A model generated the notes under the pieces. The model searched no databases and was not told where the DNA came from. It worked only from the letters and a program-made list of their open reading frames with translations. Shown piece by piece: positions 1 to 8,083 of a stretch of DNA of 34,557 nucleotides. Location: NCBI GenBank assembly GCA_946479255.1, contig CAMLFK010000021.1:1-34557 (forward strand), in the 5' to 3' direction. The DNA is from an uncultured Oxalobacteraceae bacterium. GTDB taxonomy: Bacteria > Pseudomonadota > Gammaproteobacteria > Burkholderiales > Burkholderiaceae. The position numbers and the translations under genes are program-made. How positions within the stretch are numbered: the first letter of the stretch is position 1; each line of letters opens with the position of its first letter.

Positions 1-439
1 CGATTGCGAGGGGCCATACCCTCATCTCCTACGCCGCTTGCTGCGGCACACTGATATCAGTCACCCAGGCTTCGTTTGGCCGGGTAGGCGCGAACGTCTG
101 GTCCAGCAAATTATCGGCTACTGGAAGGTCATGGTTCGAGTTCGTCGTGGCCTTGAATTTGCGCTTCTGCTTGCAGCGCAAGGCCAGTTCTCGGCGCAGA
201 CGCGCAATGCGGTCACGGCCAGCCTCAAAGCCTTGTGCCGCGAGTTCTGGCTGCATACGCAGCGGCCCGTATGTCTCGCGGCTTTGCGTGTGGACCGCCT
301 TGATAGCTACCTTCAGGCGTTCATCGACCTGCGCACGCGGCGACAACGCGCCATTGGCCCAATCGTAGTAGCCACTGCGAGACACGCCAAACGCGCGGCA
401 CATAACAGCAATCGGATATTCGAGTCGCATTGTCTTCAT
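1..439 (-). pseudogene. IS3-family transposase OrfB fragment (DDE domain start)
   Basis: This is the N-terminal part of the IS3 integrase-like transposase subunit. It starts MKTMRLEYPIAVMCRAFGVS, followed by the conserved GYYDW, the ETYGPLRM segment of the HTH_21 region, and the entry to the catalytic core at NEAWVTDI, whose D is the first DDE aspartate. Right after this the frame reads VPQQAA and stops at 29. The next bases toward the window edge look like a damaged version of the usual EGWLYLA segment, with small indels and in mixed frames. The last two catalytic residues are not in the window. The subunit is inactive as read. Confidence 0.75.
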
Positions 440-749
440 GACCGCGTACTTGGCAGCGACTCCCGCGCAAAGTACGCTGCCGCCTTTTTACTATATCCCG
501 CTCCATCTTCGCTTCAGCCAGTTCCTTGCGCAGCTTGGCCACTTCTGCTTCCAGCTCTGGCACTGTGCGGCTCCCAGGTGCAGCCTTAACGCCATCGCCC
601 CGCTTGGCCGCACTGACCCAGTTCGCCAGCGTCCCCTTCGGAATGCTGACCCGCAGAGCGGCGTCTTCCAGTGACAGCCCCTGCGCCAGAACCAGCTTGA
701 CCGCTTCCTCTCGCAATTCAGGTGTGTATGTTTTCTTTGGTGTAGCCAT
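436..749 (-). pseudogene. IS3-family transposase OrfA, frameshifted at an A5 run
   Basis: This is the DNA-binding half of an IS3 transposase. The first about 85 residues are typical: a YTPELREEAVKLVLAQG helix, a helix-turn-helix containing IPKGTLANWV, then a heptad-rich ELEAEVAKLRKELAEA coiled coil ending in MERDIVK. Just after that, the run of five A (485-489, read as T on the plus strand) shifts the frame into an arginine-rich tail. Adding one A restores the family ending KKAAAYFARESLPSTRS with a TGA at 436-438 overlapping the orfB ATG. With the base restored, orfB lies in the -1 frame, as expected for IS3 elements. I therefore read this as a one-base deletion, not programmed frameshifting. 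A sequencing error in the homopolymer is the alternative. Confidence 0.8.
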
Positions 750-807
750 TTGTTCTCCTATTGGTGAAGTCTACCAAACAGGAGTGTCCGAAAAAGTCAG
801 GGTACCT

Positions 808-924
808 CACTACGGACAGTGCTTGAACAAGTGCACAGCTCAGAACGAATGGCCCTTCGGCAAGGGGCCGGGTTTTTGCAGCCCCAAGAAGAACGGCAAC
901 TCTTGTGAGGTAGGTGATCTATGA
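808..924 (+). pseudogene. 3' tail of a toxin-like gene truncated by the IS
   Basis: An open frame continuing from inside the IS reads HYGQCLNKCTAQNEWPFG and then a Gly/Pro/Cys-rich end (GFCSPKKNGNSCEVGDL), stopping at 922-924. Its stop overlaps the ATG of the next gene (ATGA, 921-924), which is how toxin and immunity genes are often coupled. The short, cysteine-containing, basic C-terminus followed by a small acidic protein, with Rhs-core remains 500 bases away, suggests the last part of a polymorphic toxin whose body was removed by the insertion. I do not recognise the toxin family. The left border depends on where the IS ends (about 808-812). The frame seen upstream of 808 lies in IS sequence and is not part of this gene. 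Confidence 0.5.
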
Positions 925-1292
925 GTGCATCAGAACCTAGTTTTGCTAGCTTGTGGGACCGATTTTATGAACTTGCCGCGATGTCCGACGCAGAACGACA
1001 ACTTGCTTACCACTCGGACGGGATGGAATTTCTTTCGTCACTGATGGCGGAAACACTGCGAGATTACGGGGATCCGGAACTAGATTCAGCCGAGAAATTT
1101 TCGGAGTTTGTGGTTGAATTGCGAGAGAACTATCGCCAGTGGAATCAGGCGCTAATGACGGCTATGGTGCGGTTCGACGATTCTAGCGATCAGTCCGGGC
1201 GCGAAGCTCTAGCGGTCTTCGCGACATCCTGCCATTGGAAGCATCTGGCGGAGGTTGCGCAACATTATATCGATTCGAAGCCAGATATTTGA
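921..1292 (+). CDS. Small acidic protein, probable immunity protein of the broken toxin
   Basis: A 123-aa soluble protein without a signal peptide or membrane segment. It is strongly acidic (many D/E, few K) and probably all-helical (long runs such as AEKFSEFVVELRENYRQW). It starts with an ATG overlapping the stop of the preceding toxin-like tail, with an AGGTAGGTGATC-type ribosome site just upstream. Size, charge and coupling fit a cytoplasmic immunity protein for a DNA/RNA-targeting toxin, but I do not recognise a family and the cognate toxin is lost. If the toxin is gone, the gene could be an orphan immunity gene protecting against sister strains. Its GC content is lower than that of the neighbouring kinase gene, in line with accessory DNA. 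Confidence 0.6.
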   Translation: MSASEPSFASLWDRFYELAAMSDAERQLAYHSDGMEFLSSLMAETLRDYGDPELDSAEKFSEFVVELRENYRQWNQALMTAMVRFDDSSDQSGREALAVFATSCHWKHLAEVAQHYIDSKPDI

Positions 1293-1675
1293 ACCGGAGC
1301 AAGAGGAACGGGGCAGGCTTCGCGTGTAACACATCCCTCCGCCATTGCTGTATTACGGGGTACGGGTGGAAAGTCGGTCAAGCCCCGCCGTTGCGGGCGG
1401 TCTGTGTAATACAACTACTTCAGGGATTATGATCCGCAGAACGGGAGCACGGCAGAGCTTGCGCCTGGCGGATGGGCCGGTCGCGGTGCACCGCAATGCC
1501 ATCGCCAAGCTCGAACTGGCGAAGTATGCAGGCTGAATCCGCATGACGCGACCCCACTGTTGGAATGAAAGCGCGTCAGTATAAGTTCGCTTGCAAAGTA
1601 CTTTGAAGTAAGCCCTCCCTCGGCTACCATCGTCTCATCGGCGTCGTTGCGCTGCAGCATGGTTGGAGGTAGGGC
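1293..1675 (+). other. Intergenic region with a frameshifted Rhs-core scrap
   Basis: No intact gene. Bases 1410-1442 read YNYFRDYDPQN, the YYRDYDPxTG signature that ends Rhs/YD-repeat cores just before the variable toxin domain. The upstream codons GGT CTG (1399-1404) fit the preceding GLYYN motif only if a small insertion (1405-1409 region) is removed, and the normal GRYLQSDPIG continuation is absent. This is therefore a decayed fragment. The rest (1460-1660) shows no convincing frame. A GGAGGT ribosome site at 1665-1670 belongs to the following kinase gene. Confidence 0.55.
1665..1670 (+). promoter_or_regulatory. Ribosome binding site fixing a TTG start
   Basis: GGAGGT lies five bases before the TTG at 1676. 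A second TTG pair follows two codons later, but only the first has ideal spacing, so the kinase start is placed at 1676. Confidence 0.65.
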
Positions 1676-4600
1676 TTGCGGTTGTTGAAATCATCATCGG
1701 CGCTCCCGTCGATTCGCTCCAAGACGATCACCCTGGTCCTGGCCTGCGCGCTGCCGACCGTGATCGGCTTCGCCTACCTGTCCTACGATGCCTATACGCG
1801 TCAGCGCTCGCACCTGGTGCATGATGCGGAGCGCGCGGCCCAGGTCCTGATGGCCGCCATCGAGCGCGACCTGACCGCCAGCGAGACCGCGGCGCTTGCC
1901 CTGGCCAGCTCCCCCAGCCTCACCAGCGGCGACATCGGCGCCTTTCACCAGCAAGCTGCAGGCGTGCTCTCGCCCGGCTTTCCGGCCTTTGCCTTTGTGC
2001 TCTCCGACAGCGCGGGGCGCCCGGTCATGAACACCCGCTACGCGAACGGCGAACCCTTGCCGCCCAACGGTCACGCCGGGTCGATCCGGCGGGTGGCCGC
2101 CAGCGGCGCTGCCGCCACCTCGGACCTGTACCGCGGCGACCACCGGCAGCCGCAGATGGTATCGGTCGACGTGCCGGTGATCCGCGCCGGCGCCGTCAAG
2201 TACGTGCTGTCGGCCCAGCTGCGTCCCGAGCGGTTTAATACGATGCTGGCCGAGCAGCGCTTGCCGCCCGGCTGGCACGCGCGGGTGTTCGACAGCAGCG
2301 CGGTCTTCGTGGCGCGCAGCCGCGCTGCGCACCGGGTGGTCGGGCAAACCGCCAACCCTGTCCTGCGCTCTGCAATGCGCCAGTCCGACAGCGGCGTGGT
2401 GGAGCTGATCTCGCGCGAAAACGTGCCGGTGCTGGCGGCTTTTGAACGCTCGCCGCGGCGCGGCTGGTTCGTCTCGGTCAGCGTGCCGGTTGATGCGGCC
2501 AATGGCGTGCTCGATGCGACCCTGGCCAACGTGCTGCTGGCGATCGGCGCGCTGCTGTGCGTCGGCTTCGGCACCGCCTGGAGCATCGGCGGCGCCATCA
2601 GCCGCTCGGTGCGCGCCCTGTGTGCGCCGGCGGTCGCGCTGGGCCGCGGCGATCGTCTCGATATCGCGCCGATGAGCATCCGCGAGGCCGACGAGGTGGC
2701 CGGTGCGCTGCGCCAGGTAGAGGGCACACTGCAGCGCTACCGCAGCGGACTGGAACAGCTGGTGAAGGAGCGCACCGCCGAGCTCGAACGCAGCAATGCG
2801 CTCCTGGCCACCGTTTATGCCACGGCCCCGGTCGGCCTGATTTTGCTCGACTGCGAACTACGCATAGTGATGGTCAACGACTACCTGAGCCGGGTCAACG
2901 CGCTGTCGGGCGGCTCGCACGTCGGCCGCACCCTGCCTGAACTCTTTGGAAACCTCGGCATCGAGTATGAAAAGCCGTTTCGCCAGGTGCGCGACTCCGG
3001 CGTGGCGCAGCCGGCGCTTGAAATGTCCATCGCCGCGCCGTCCGCGCCGGACGTCGAACGCCATTGGATCGCCGGATACTATCCCGTCTATGGAGCCGAC
3101 CGCACCCTGGTCGGCATCAGCGCGGTGATCGTCGACGTCAGCGAACGCAAGCTGCTGTCGCAGCGGCTGAACGATGTGAACGAACAGTTCCGTGCGCTGT
3201 ACGAACTGTCGGGCGACGCCCACATGCTGCTGGCCCAGGGCGCCGGCTTCATCGGCGGCAACCAGGCCGCGGCGCGCATCTTCGGCTGCGACAGCGTGGA
3301 AGAATTCCTGACCCTGTCGCCGTCCACGGCCTCGCCCGAATTCCAGCCGGACGGTCGCCGCTCGTCCGAGAAAGCCGAGCAGTTCATCCGCTTTGCGCTG
3401 GAAACCGGCAGCCATCACTTCGAGTGGCTGCACCGGCGCCGCGACGGCAGCCTGTTCAACGCCGACGTCCTGCTCATCAGCGTTAACATCGGCGGCAAAG
3501 GCATCCTGCAGGCGACGGTGCGCGACATCAGCGCACGCATTGCGTCCGAAAGCGCGCTGCGCGCCACCAGCGAACGGCTTGAACGCAGCGAGCGCTTCAT
3601 CCGCACCGTGGCCGACAACGTACCCGGCATGGTCGGCTACTGGGATGCGTCACTGTGCTGCCAGTTCGCCAACCGCCTGTACCTGGAATCGTTCGGCCTG
3701 ACCGAAGCTGAACTGATCGGCCAGCCGATCGACAAGGTGCTCACTCCCGAACAACTGGCCGCGAACGCGCCGCACCTGCGCGCGGTGGTGGCCGGCCAGG
3801 CCGCGCATTTCGCACGCGAGGTGCGCGACGCCTCGGGCCAGATCCGCCACACCTGGTCCAACTACATTCCGGATTTCGACGAGCAAAACAACGTGCGTGG
3901 CTTTTACGTGCTGGTATCGGATATCTCGGAACTCAAACGCACCGAGCTGCGCCTTCAGTCGCTCAATGAACAGCTGATCCAGGCGCTCGACCGGGCCGAG
4001 ATGGCCAGCAGCGCCAAGACCGAGTTCCTGGCCAATATGAGCCACGAGATCCGCACACCGATGAACGCCATCATGGGGCTGGCGCGCCTGCTCGAAGAAG
4101 CCCCGCTGGGCCGGCGCGAACGCGACTACGTGGCCAAGATGAGCATGTCGACCCGCTCGCTGCTGGGCATTCTCAACGATGTGCTGGACTTCTCCAAGAT
4201 CGAGGCCGGCCAGCTGATGCTGGAGTACACCAGCTTCACCATCGACCAGGTCCTGCGCAGCATCTCGGTGCTGGTGGCACCCAACGCCTGCGCCAAAGGG
4301 GTGGAGCTGGTATTCGACATGGCGCCCGAGGTGCCGCTCGAACTGAACGGCGACCCGATGCGCCTCGAACAAGTGCTGCTCAATTTGATCGGCAATGCGA
4401 TCAAGTTCACCGAGCAAGGGGAAGTGGTGCTGTCGATCCGCGTGCAACAGCGCGAGCCTGAAGAAATCGTGCTGGACTTTTCGGTGCGCGACAGCGGCAT
4501 CGGCATCGCGGAAAGCCAGCAGGCCCATATGTTCGAAGCATTCTTGCAGGGCGATTCCTCGACCAGCCGCAAGTTCGGCGGCACCGGCCTTGGGCTGGCG

Positions 4601-6247
4601 ATCTGCCGCCGCCTGGTTCACCTGATGGGCGGCAGCATCAGGGTCAGCAGCGAACTTGGCAAGGGTTCGGTGTTCAGCTTCGATTCGCGTTTCGGCGTGA
4701 CCGGCGACGCCGCGCCGCTGGCCCTGCCGCCGCTGCCGGAACTGCTCGAATGCCGTGTGCTGCTGGTGGACGACAACCTCAGCGTGCGCGCCGCCATCGC
4801 GGCCCAATGCCAGGCCTTCGGCTGGCAGGTCGACAGTGTGGCCAGCGCCGCCGAAGCGCTGGCCTGCCTGCGCGCTCACCCCGGCGAGCGGGCCTACGGC
4901 TTGCTGCTGATCGACAGCGCCATGCCGGAGATGGACGGCATTTCGCTGCTCACCCATGCGCGCATCGAGGCCGGCGAGGCGGCGTTGGCGCCGTGCGTCA
5001 TGATGGTGGCCGACAGCGCCCGCGCACCCCTGGACGAGATAGCCGATGAATTGCAACTGGGCGCGGTGCTCAGCAAGCCGGTCACCCCGGCCGCCCTGGC
5101 GGACGCCCTGATGCAGGCGCTGACCGATGCGCCGCGTTGCGACGCTACCGCGCCGGCAATGCCGCTGGCCGGACGCCTGGAAGGGCTGCATATCCTGCTG
5201 GTCGAAGACAACCAGATCAACCAGGAAGTGGCCAATTACATTCTGCTGCATGCCGGCGCCGGCGTCGACATCGCCGCCAACGGCCGCATCGCCGTCAATA
5301 TGCTTGCCGAGCACCCGGCCCGTTACGATGCCGTGCTGATGGATATCCAGATGCCGGTGATGAACGGCTATGAGGCAGCGCAGGAGATCCGCCGCATGGG
5401 CCTGTCCGCCTTGCCGGTGATCGCGATGACCGCCAACGCCATGGAGGACGACCGCGTCCAGGCCATCAACGCCGGCATGAACGGCCACGTGGCAAAGCCG
5501 ATCGACGTCGACAGCCTGGTGGCGGCGCTCAACCGGGTCACCGCCGGCGGCGATGCGCGCGAACTGCGCGCCCCCTCGCGCGCCGGCTACGGCCAGAGCA
5601 CCGAGGTGGCCAGGCGGCCTTTGCCTGCATCGATTCCCGGGATCGACCTGGGACCGACCTTGCAGCGCTTTGGCGGCAACTTCGCCAATTTCGTCAGCGT
5701 GTTCAAACGCTTCGAAACCTCGCAGGGAGGCACCCTGGACGAGGTGCGCGCGCTGGTGCGCGGCGGCCGGCGCGACGAAGCGGCGCCACTGCTGCACCGC
5801 CTGCGCGGCGTGGCGGCCAACCTGGGGGCGGCCGAAGTGGCGGCCCTGGCTTTGGCCGCCGAGCATGGCTTGCGCAGCGCCGGCCAGGACGACCTGCAGG
5901 CGCGCCTGGCATCGCTCGAAAGCGCGCTGGCGCGCGTGCTGCAGGCGGCGCGCCAGGTGGCCCTGCCCCCCCCCTCGGCGCCCTCGGCCGCGGAAGCGCC
6001 GGCAGCCGAAGGCGATCCGCGTGCGGCACTGGCAGACTTGCTCGCTTTGCTGGAGAATAACAACCTGAAGGCGATCGCCGCATTCGGCGCTTTGCGTCCG
6101 GCGCTTGGCCCCGCGCTCGCGCCAGGCGAGATGGCGGCGCTGGAAGATGCCATTTCCACACTGGCCTTTGCCAACGCGGCCGCACTGGTGAAAGATATCG
6201 TGGCGCGCCAGGGCGCGGACCAATTTGAAACGAAAGGTAGTGCATGA
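1676..6247 (+). CDS. Multi-domain hybrid sensor histidine kinase (Cache-PAS-HK-REC-REC-HPt)
   Basis: A 1523-aa inner-membrane sensor kinase with a complete internal phosphorelay. Order: transmembrane helix about 17-37; periplasmic double-Cache-like sensor about 40-280; second helix about 283-305; HAMP-like/coiled linker to about 372; three PAS-type domains (about 375-495, 505-630, 640-775); HisKA with FLANMSHEIRTPMN (phospho-acceptor His790); HATPase with N-box NLIGNAIKF (about 905) and DSGIGI (about 939); receiver 1 (VLLVDDN, Asp1080); receiver 2 (ILLVEDNQ, Asp1223); and an HPt domain with LLHRLRG (His1374). The C-terminal about 80 residues are Ala-rich. The start is TTG with a strong ribosome site. 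Its stop overlaps the start of the diguanylate cyclase gene (ATGA), so that protein is the likely output partner. A C9 tract at 5966-5974 lies downstream of the HPt codons. The signal is unknown. Confidence 0.93.
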   Translation: MRLLKSSSALPSIRSKTITLVLACALPTVIGFAYLSYDAYTRQRSHLVHDAERAAQVLMAAIERDLTASETAALALASSPSLTSGDIGAFHQQAAGVLSPGFPAFAFVLSDSAGRPVMNTRYANGEPLPPNGHAGSIRRVAASGAAATSDLYRGDHRQPQMVSVDVPVIRAGAVKYVLSAQLRPERFNTMLAEQRLPPGWHARVFDSSAVFVARSRAAHRVVGQTANPVLRSAMRQSDSGVVELISRENVPVLAAFERSPRRGWFVSVSVPVDAANGVLDATLANVLLAIGALLCVGFGTAWSIGGAISRSVRALCAPAVALGRGDRLDIAPMSIREADEVAGALRQVEGTLQRYRSGLEQLVKERTAELERSNALLATVYATAPVGLILLDCELRIVMVNDYLSRVNALSGGSHVGRTLPELFGNLGIEYEKPFRQVRDSGVAQPALEMSIAAPSAPDVERHWIAGYYPVYGADRTLVGISAVIVDVSERKLLSQRLNDVNEQFRALYELSGDAHMLLAQGAGFIGGNQAAARIFGCDSVEEFLTLSPSTASPEFQPDGRRSSEKAEQFIRFALETGSHHFEWLHRRRDGSLFNADVLLISVNIGGKGILQATVRDISARIASESALRATSERLERSERFIRTVADNVPGMVGYWDASLCCQFANRLYLESFGLTEAELIGQPIDKVLTPEQLAANAPHLRAVVAGQAAHFAREVRDASGQIRHTWSNYIPDFDEQNNVRGFYVLVSDISELKRTELRLQSLNEQLIQALDRAEMASSAKTEFLANMSHEIRTPMNAIMGLARLLEEAPLGRRERDYVAKMSMSTRSLLGILNDVLDFSKIEAGQLMLEYTSFTIDQVLRSISVLVAPNACAKGVELVFDMAPEVPLELNGDPMRLEQVLLNLIGNAIKFTEQGEVVLSIRVQQREPEEIVLDFSVRDSGIGIAESQQAHMFEAFLQGDSSTSRKFGGTGLGLAICRRLVHLMGGSIRVSSELGKGSVFSFDSRFGVTGDAAPLALPPLPELLECRVLLVDDNLSVRAAIAAQCQAFGWQVDSVASAAEALACLRAHPGERAYGLLLIDSAMPEMDGISLLTHARIEAGEAALAPCVMMVADSARAPLDEIADELQLGAVLSKPVTPAALADALMQALTDAPRCDATAPAMPLAGRLEGLHILLVEDNQINQEVANYILLHAGAGVDIAANGRIAVNMLAEHPARYDAVLMDIQMPVMNGYEAAQEIRRMGLSALPVIAMTANAMEDDRVQAINAGMNGHVAKPIDVDSLVAALNRVTAGGDARELRAPSRAGYGQSTEVARRPLPASIPGIDLGPTLQRFGGNFANFVSVFKRFETSQGGTLDEVRALVRGGRRDEAAPLLHRLRGVAANLGAAEVAALALAAEHGLRSAGQDDLQARLASLESALARVLQAARQVALPPPSAPSAAEAPAAEGDPRAALADLLALLENNNLKAIAAFGALRPALGPALAPGEMAALEDAISTLAFANAAALVKDIVARQGADQFETKGSA

Positions 6248-7167
6248 GCTGGAACGATTTGGCCAACCATGGGCGCATCCTGATTGTCGACGACGCCATG
6301 GAGAACATCCAGATTCTGCATCAGGCCCTGCAGAACGAGCACGATGTCCTGTTCGCGATGAACGGCGCCAAGGCGCTGGACATCGCCAAGCACCAGCTGC
6401 CCGACCTGATCCTGTTGGATGCCATGATGCCCGACATGGACGGCTATGCGGTGTGCGCCCAGCTGCGCGCGTCCAGCGTCACCTGCGACATTCCGATCAT
6501 CTTCGTCACTGCCCTCGATAGCCCGGAAGACGAAACCCGCGCGCTCGACGCCGGCGCGGCCGACTTCATCAGCAAACCGGTCAACGCGGCGGTGGTGCGC
6601 GCGCGCGTGCGTACGCAGCTGACCGTCAAGCGCCAGAGCGATGCGCTGCGCGAACTGACCCTGACCGACGGGCTGACCGGCGTATCGAACCGGCGCGCTT
6701 TCGACGAAACCGTGGCCAATGAATGGCGGCGCTGCGCCCGCGCCCAGGTGCCGATGGCGCTGATCATGGTCGATATCGACCAGTTCAAGAACTTCAACGA
6801 CGCTTACGGGCACCAGGCCGGCGACGCCTGCCTGCAGCAGATCGCCGGGGCCATGCGCCGCGCGGCCCGCCGCCCCCAGGACCTGGTGGCGCGCTACGGC
6901 GGCGAGGAATTCGCTATTCTGCTGCCGCAGGAAGACCTCGATGGCGCCGTGGCCGTGGCGCGCAAGCTGCTCGATGAAGTCAGCCTGCTGTCGATCCCGC
7001 ATGCGCACTCGATCGTCACGCCGTGGGTCAGCGTCAGCATGGGCCTGGCCAGCGTGACGCCGAGCGAGCGCGACGACTGGACCGCGCTGGTGCGTAGCGC
7101 CGACGCGCTGCTGTACCGTGCCAAGTCGGAGGGGCGCAACCGTTATTGTGCGGGGTCGGCTACGTAA
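6244..7167 (+). CDS. Response regulator with GGDEF output (diguanylate cyclase)
   Basis: A 307-aa cytoplasmic response regulator that should make c-di-GMP from two GTP when phosphorylated. The receiver domain (about 10-125) has DD at 16-17, the phospho-acceptor Asp59 in LILLDAMMPDMDG and the conserved KP at 111-112. The GGDEF domain (about 138-300) has the active-site GGEEF at 219-223. It also carries the product-inhibition I-site RPQD (210-213), exactly five residues upstream, so feedback inhibition is expected. The layout is PleD/WspR-like with a single receiver. The ATG overlaps the kinase stop by four bases, which implies coupled translation and phosphotransfer from the HPt of that kinase. 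Confidence 0.93.
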   Translation: MSWNDLANHGRILIVDDAMENIQILHQALQNEHDVLFAMNGAKALDIAKHQLPDLILLDAMMPDMDGYAVCAQLRASSVTCDIPIIFVTALDSPEDETRALDAGAADFISKPVNAAVVRARVRTQLTVKRQSDALRELTLTDGLTGVSNRRAFDETVANEWRRCARAQVPMALIMVDIDQFKNFNDAYGHQAGDACLQQIAGAMRRAARRPQDLVARYGGEEFAILLPQEDLDGAVAVARKLLDEVSLLSIPHAHSIVTPWVSVSMGLASVTPSERDDWTALVRSADALLYRAKSEGRNRYCAGSAT

Positions 7168-7170
7168 TTT

Positions 7171-7626
7171 CTAGCTGTACCGCCGGATCAGCAGCTCGGC
7201 CACACATACCGGCCGATCGCCGCCTTCGCGCTCCATCGTCACGGTCCATGCCAGCTGCACACCGGCCTCAAATGGCGTGACGCTCTCCAGCGTGAAGCGG
7301 GCCCGCACGCGGCTGTCCACCGGCACCGGGGCCGGAAAGCGCACTTTGTTCAAGCCATAGTTGATGATCATGCGCGCACCCTCGAAGCGCAGCGCGCTGT
7401 CGAACATGCCCGAGATGAGCGAGAGCGTCAGAAAGCCATGCGCCACCGTGGTCCGGTAGGGCGACTCGCGCATACAGCGCTCCGGGTCGACGTGGATCCA
7501 TTGGCGGTCGGCGGTGGCGTCGGCAAAGGCGTCGATGCGGTCCTGGCCGATGTGCACCCAGTTTGATACCGCCACTTCCTGCTTGATGAGCGCCTGAAGA
7601 TCTGAAACGTCACTGATGCTACGCAT
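7171..7626 (-). CDS. MaoC-like (R)-enoyl-CoA hydratase, last gene of the acyl-CoA operon
   Basis: A 151-aa single hot-dog protein of the MaoC family, which hydrates trans-2-enoyl-CoA to (R)-3-hydroxyacyl-CoA. The hydratase motif [11 protein letters not shown] supplies the catalytic Asp and His (D-x4-H), followed by [11 protein letters not shown]. The start at 7626 (MRSISDVSD) is chosen because it overlaps the end of the preceding MaoC gene by eight bases. A longer frame to 7857 would read arginine- and serine-rich sequence that is only a shadow of the neighbour. It is the distal gene of a tightly packed operon (large dehydrogenase, small dehydrogenase, MaoC, MaoC). Having two MaoC proteins side by side, each with the dyad, suggests either a heteromer or two substrates of different length. 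Confidence 0.85.
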   Translation of the reverse strand: MRSISDVSDLQALIKQEVAVSNWVHIGQDRIDAFADATADRQWIHVDPERCMRESPYRTTVAHGFLTLSLISGMFDSALRFEGARMIINYGLNKVRFPAPVPVDSRVRARFTLESVTPFEAGVQLAWTVTMEREGGDRPVCVAELLIRRYS

Positions 7627-8083
7627 TGTGCTCCTCCGGGCGGCGGCCGAACATGCCCATGCCTTCCACGGTGCAGACCAACTCGCCATGCTGGTTGCTC
7701 GCTTCCCAGGTCGACCAGACCACGCCGCGATCGGGCCGCGAGGACGATGCCTTGACCTGGGTGGTGAGGTAGCGCACCGAGATGGTGTCGCCGGCGCGCA
7801 CCGGCTGGTGCCAGCGGATCTTGTCGACCCCCGGCGAACCCATGCTGGCGGTCCCAATCATGAAGCCGTCAACGACGATGCGCATCATCAGGCCGCAGGT
7901 GTGCCAGCCGCTGGCGATCACGCCGCCGAAGATGGAGGCGGCGCCGGCCTCGCGGTCGACGTGGAAGGGCTGCGGGTCGAACTGGCTGGCAAAAGTGACG
8001 ATCTCGTCCTCGCTGACGGTGCGGCTGCCAAGCTGCAGCTCCTGGCCTGGGAAGAAGTCCTCGAAATAGCGCACGGTATTCAT
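7619..8083 (-). CDS. MaoC-like dehydratase/hydratase
   Basis: A 154-aa hot-dog-fold protein. It contains FDPQPFHVD, the D-x4-H dyad of MaoC-type hydratases, then [11 protein letters not shown], which shapes the CoA-thioester pocket. The N-terminal [20 protein letters not shown] is the usual opening of the family. It presumably hydrates the enoyl-CoA made by the two dehydrogenases encoded just upstream. Its start overlaps the small dehydrogenase stop (ATGA, 8080-8083) and its end overlaps the next MaoC by eight bases, so stoichiometric translation is likely. Members of this family occur with paired dehydrogenases in sterol side-chain and dicarboxylate degradation. Which applies here cannot be read from sequence. 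Confidence 0.87.
   Translation of the reverse strand: MNTVRYFEDFFPGQELQLGSRTVSEDEIVTFASQFDPQPFHVDREAGAASIFGGVIASGWHTCGLMMRIVVDGFMIGTASMGSPGVDKIRWHQPVRAGDTISVRYLTTQVKASSSRPDRGVVWSTWEASNQHGELVCTVEGMGMFGRRPEEHNA

Larger units (their letters stand above)
1..812 (-). mobile_element. Degenerate IS3-family insertion sequence, cut by the window's left edge
   Basis: Two transposase frames on the minus strand are arranged as in IS3-family elements: an orfA with an N-terminal helix-turn-helix and leucine-rich coiled coil, then an orfB beginning the DDE transposase. The stop of ancestral orfA and the start of orfB share an ATGA overlap at 436-439. Upstream of orfA, bases around 785-812 read on the minus strand as TGAGGTACCCTGACTTTTTC, a plausible terminal inverted repeat with a TG end, but the other end lies outside the window, so the boundary near 808-812 is an inference. 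Both frames are damaged (see the two pseudogene entries), so this copy should not transpose by itself. It abuts the tail of a toxin-like gene and appears to have split it. Confidence 0.8.

Noticed and set aside
480..492. Programmed frameshift making an OrfAB fusion
   Set aside because: The frame relation of orfB is +1 as it stands; only after adding one A does it become the -1 relation usual for IS3, so a deletion is the simpler reading.
1345..1544. Two opposite 63-codon ORFs after the immunity-like gene
   Set aside because: They overlap each other and the Rhs-core scrap in a different frame; no motifs.
3650..6223. 857-codon open frame antisense to the kinase gene
   Set aside because: His/Gln/Arg-rich mirror of a high-GC coding region; the plus strand has full kinase, receiver and HPt motifs.
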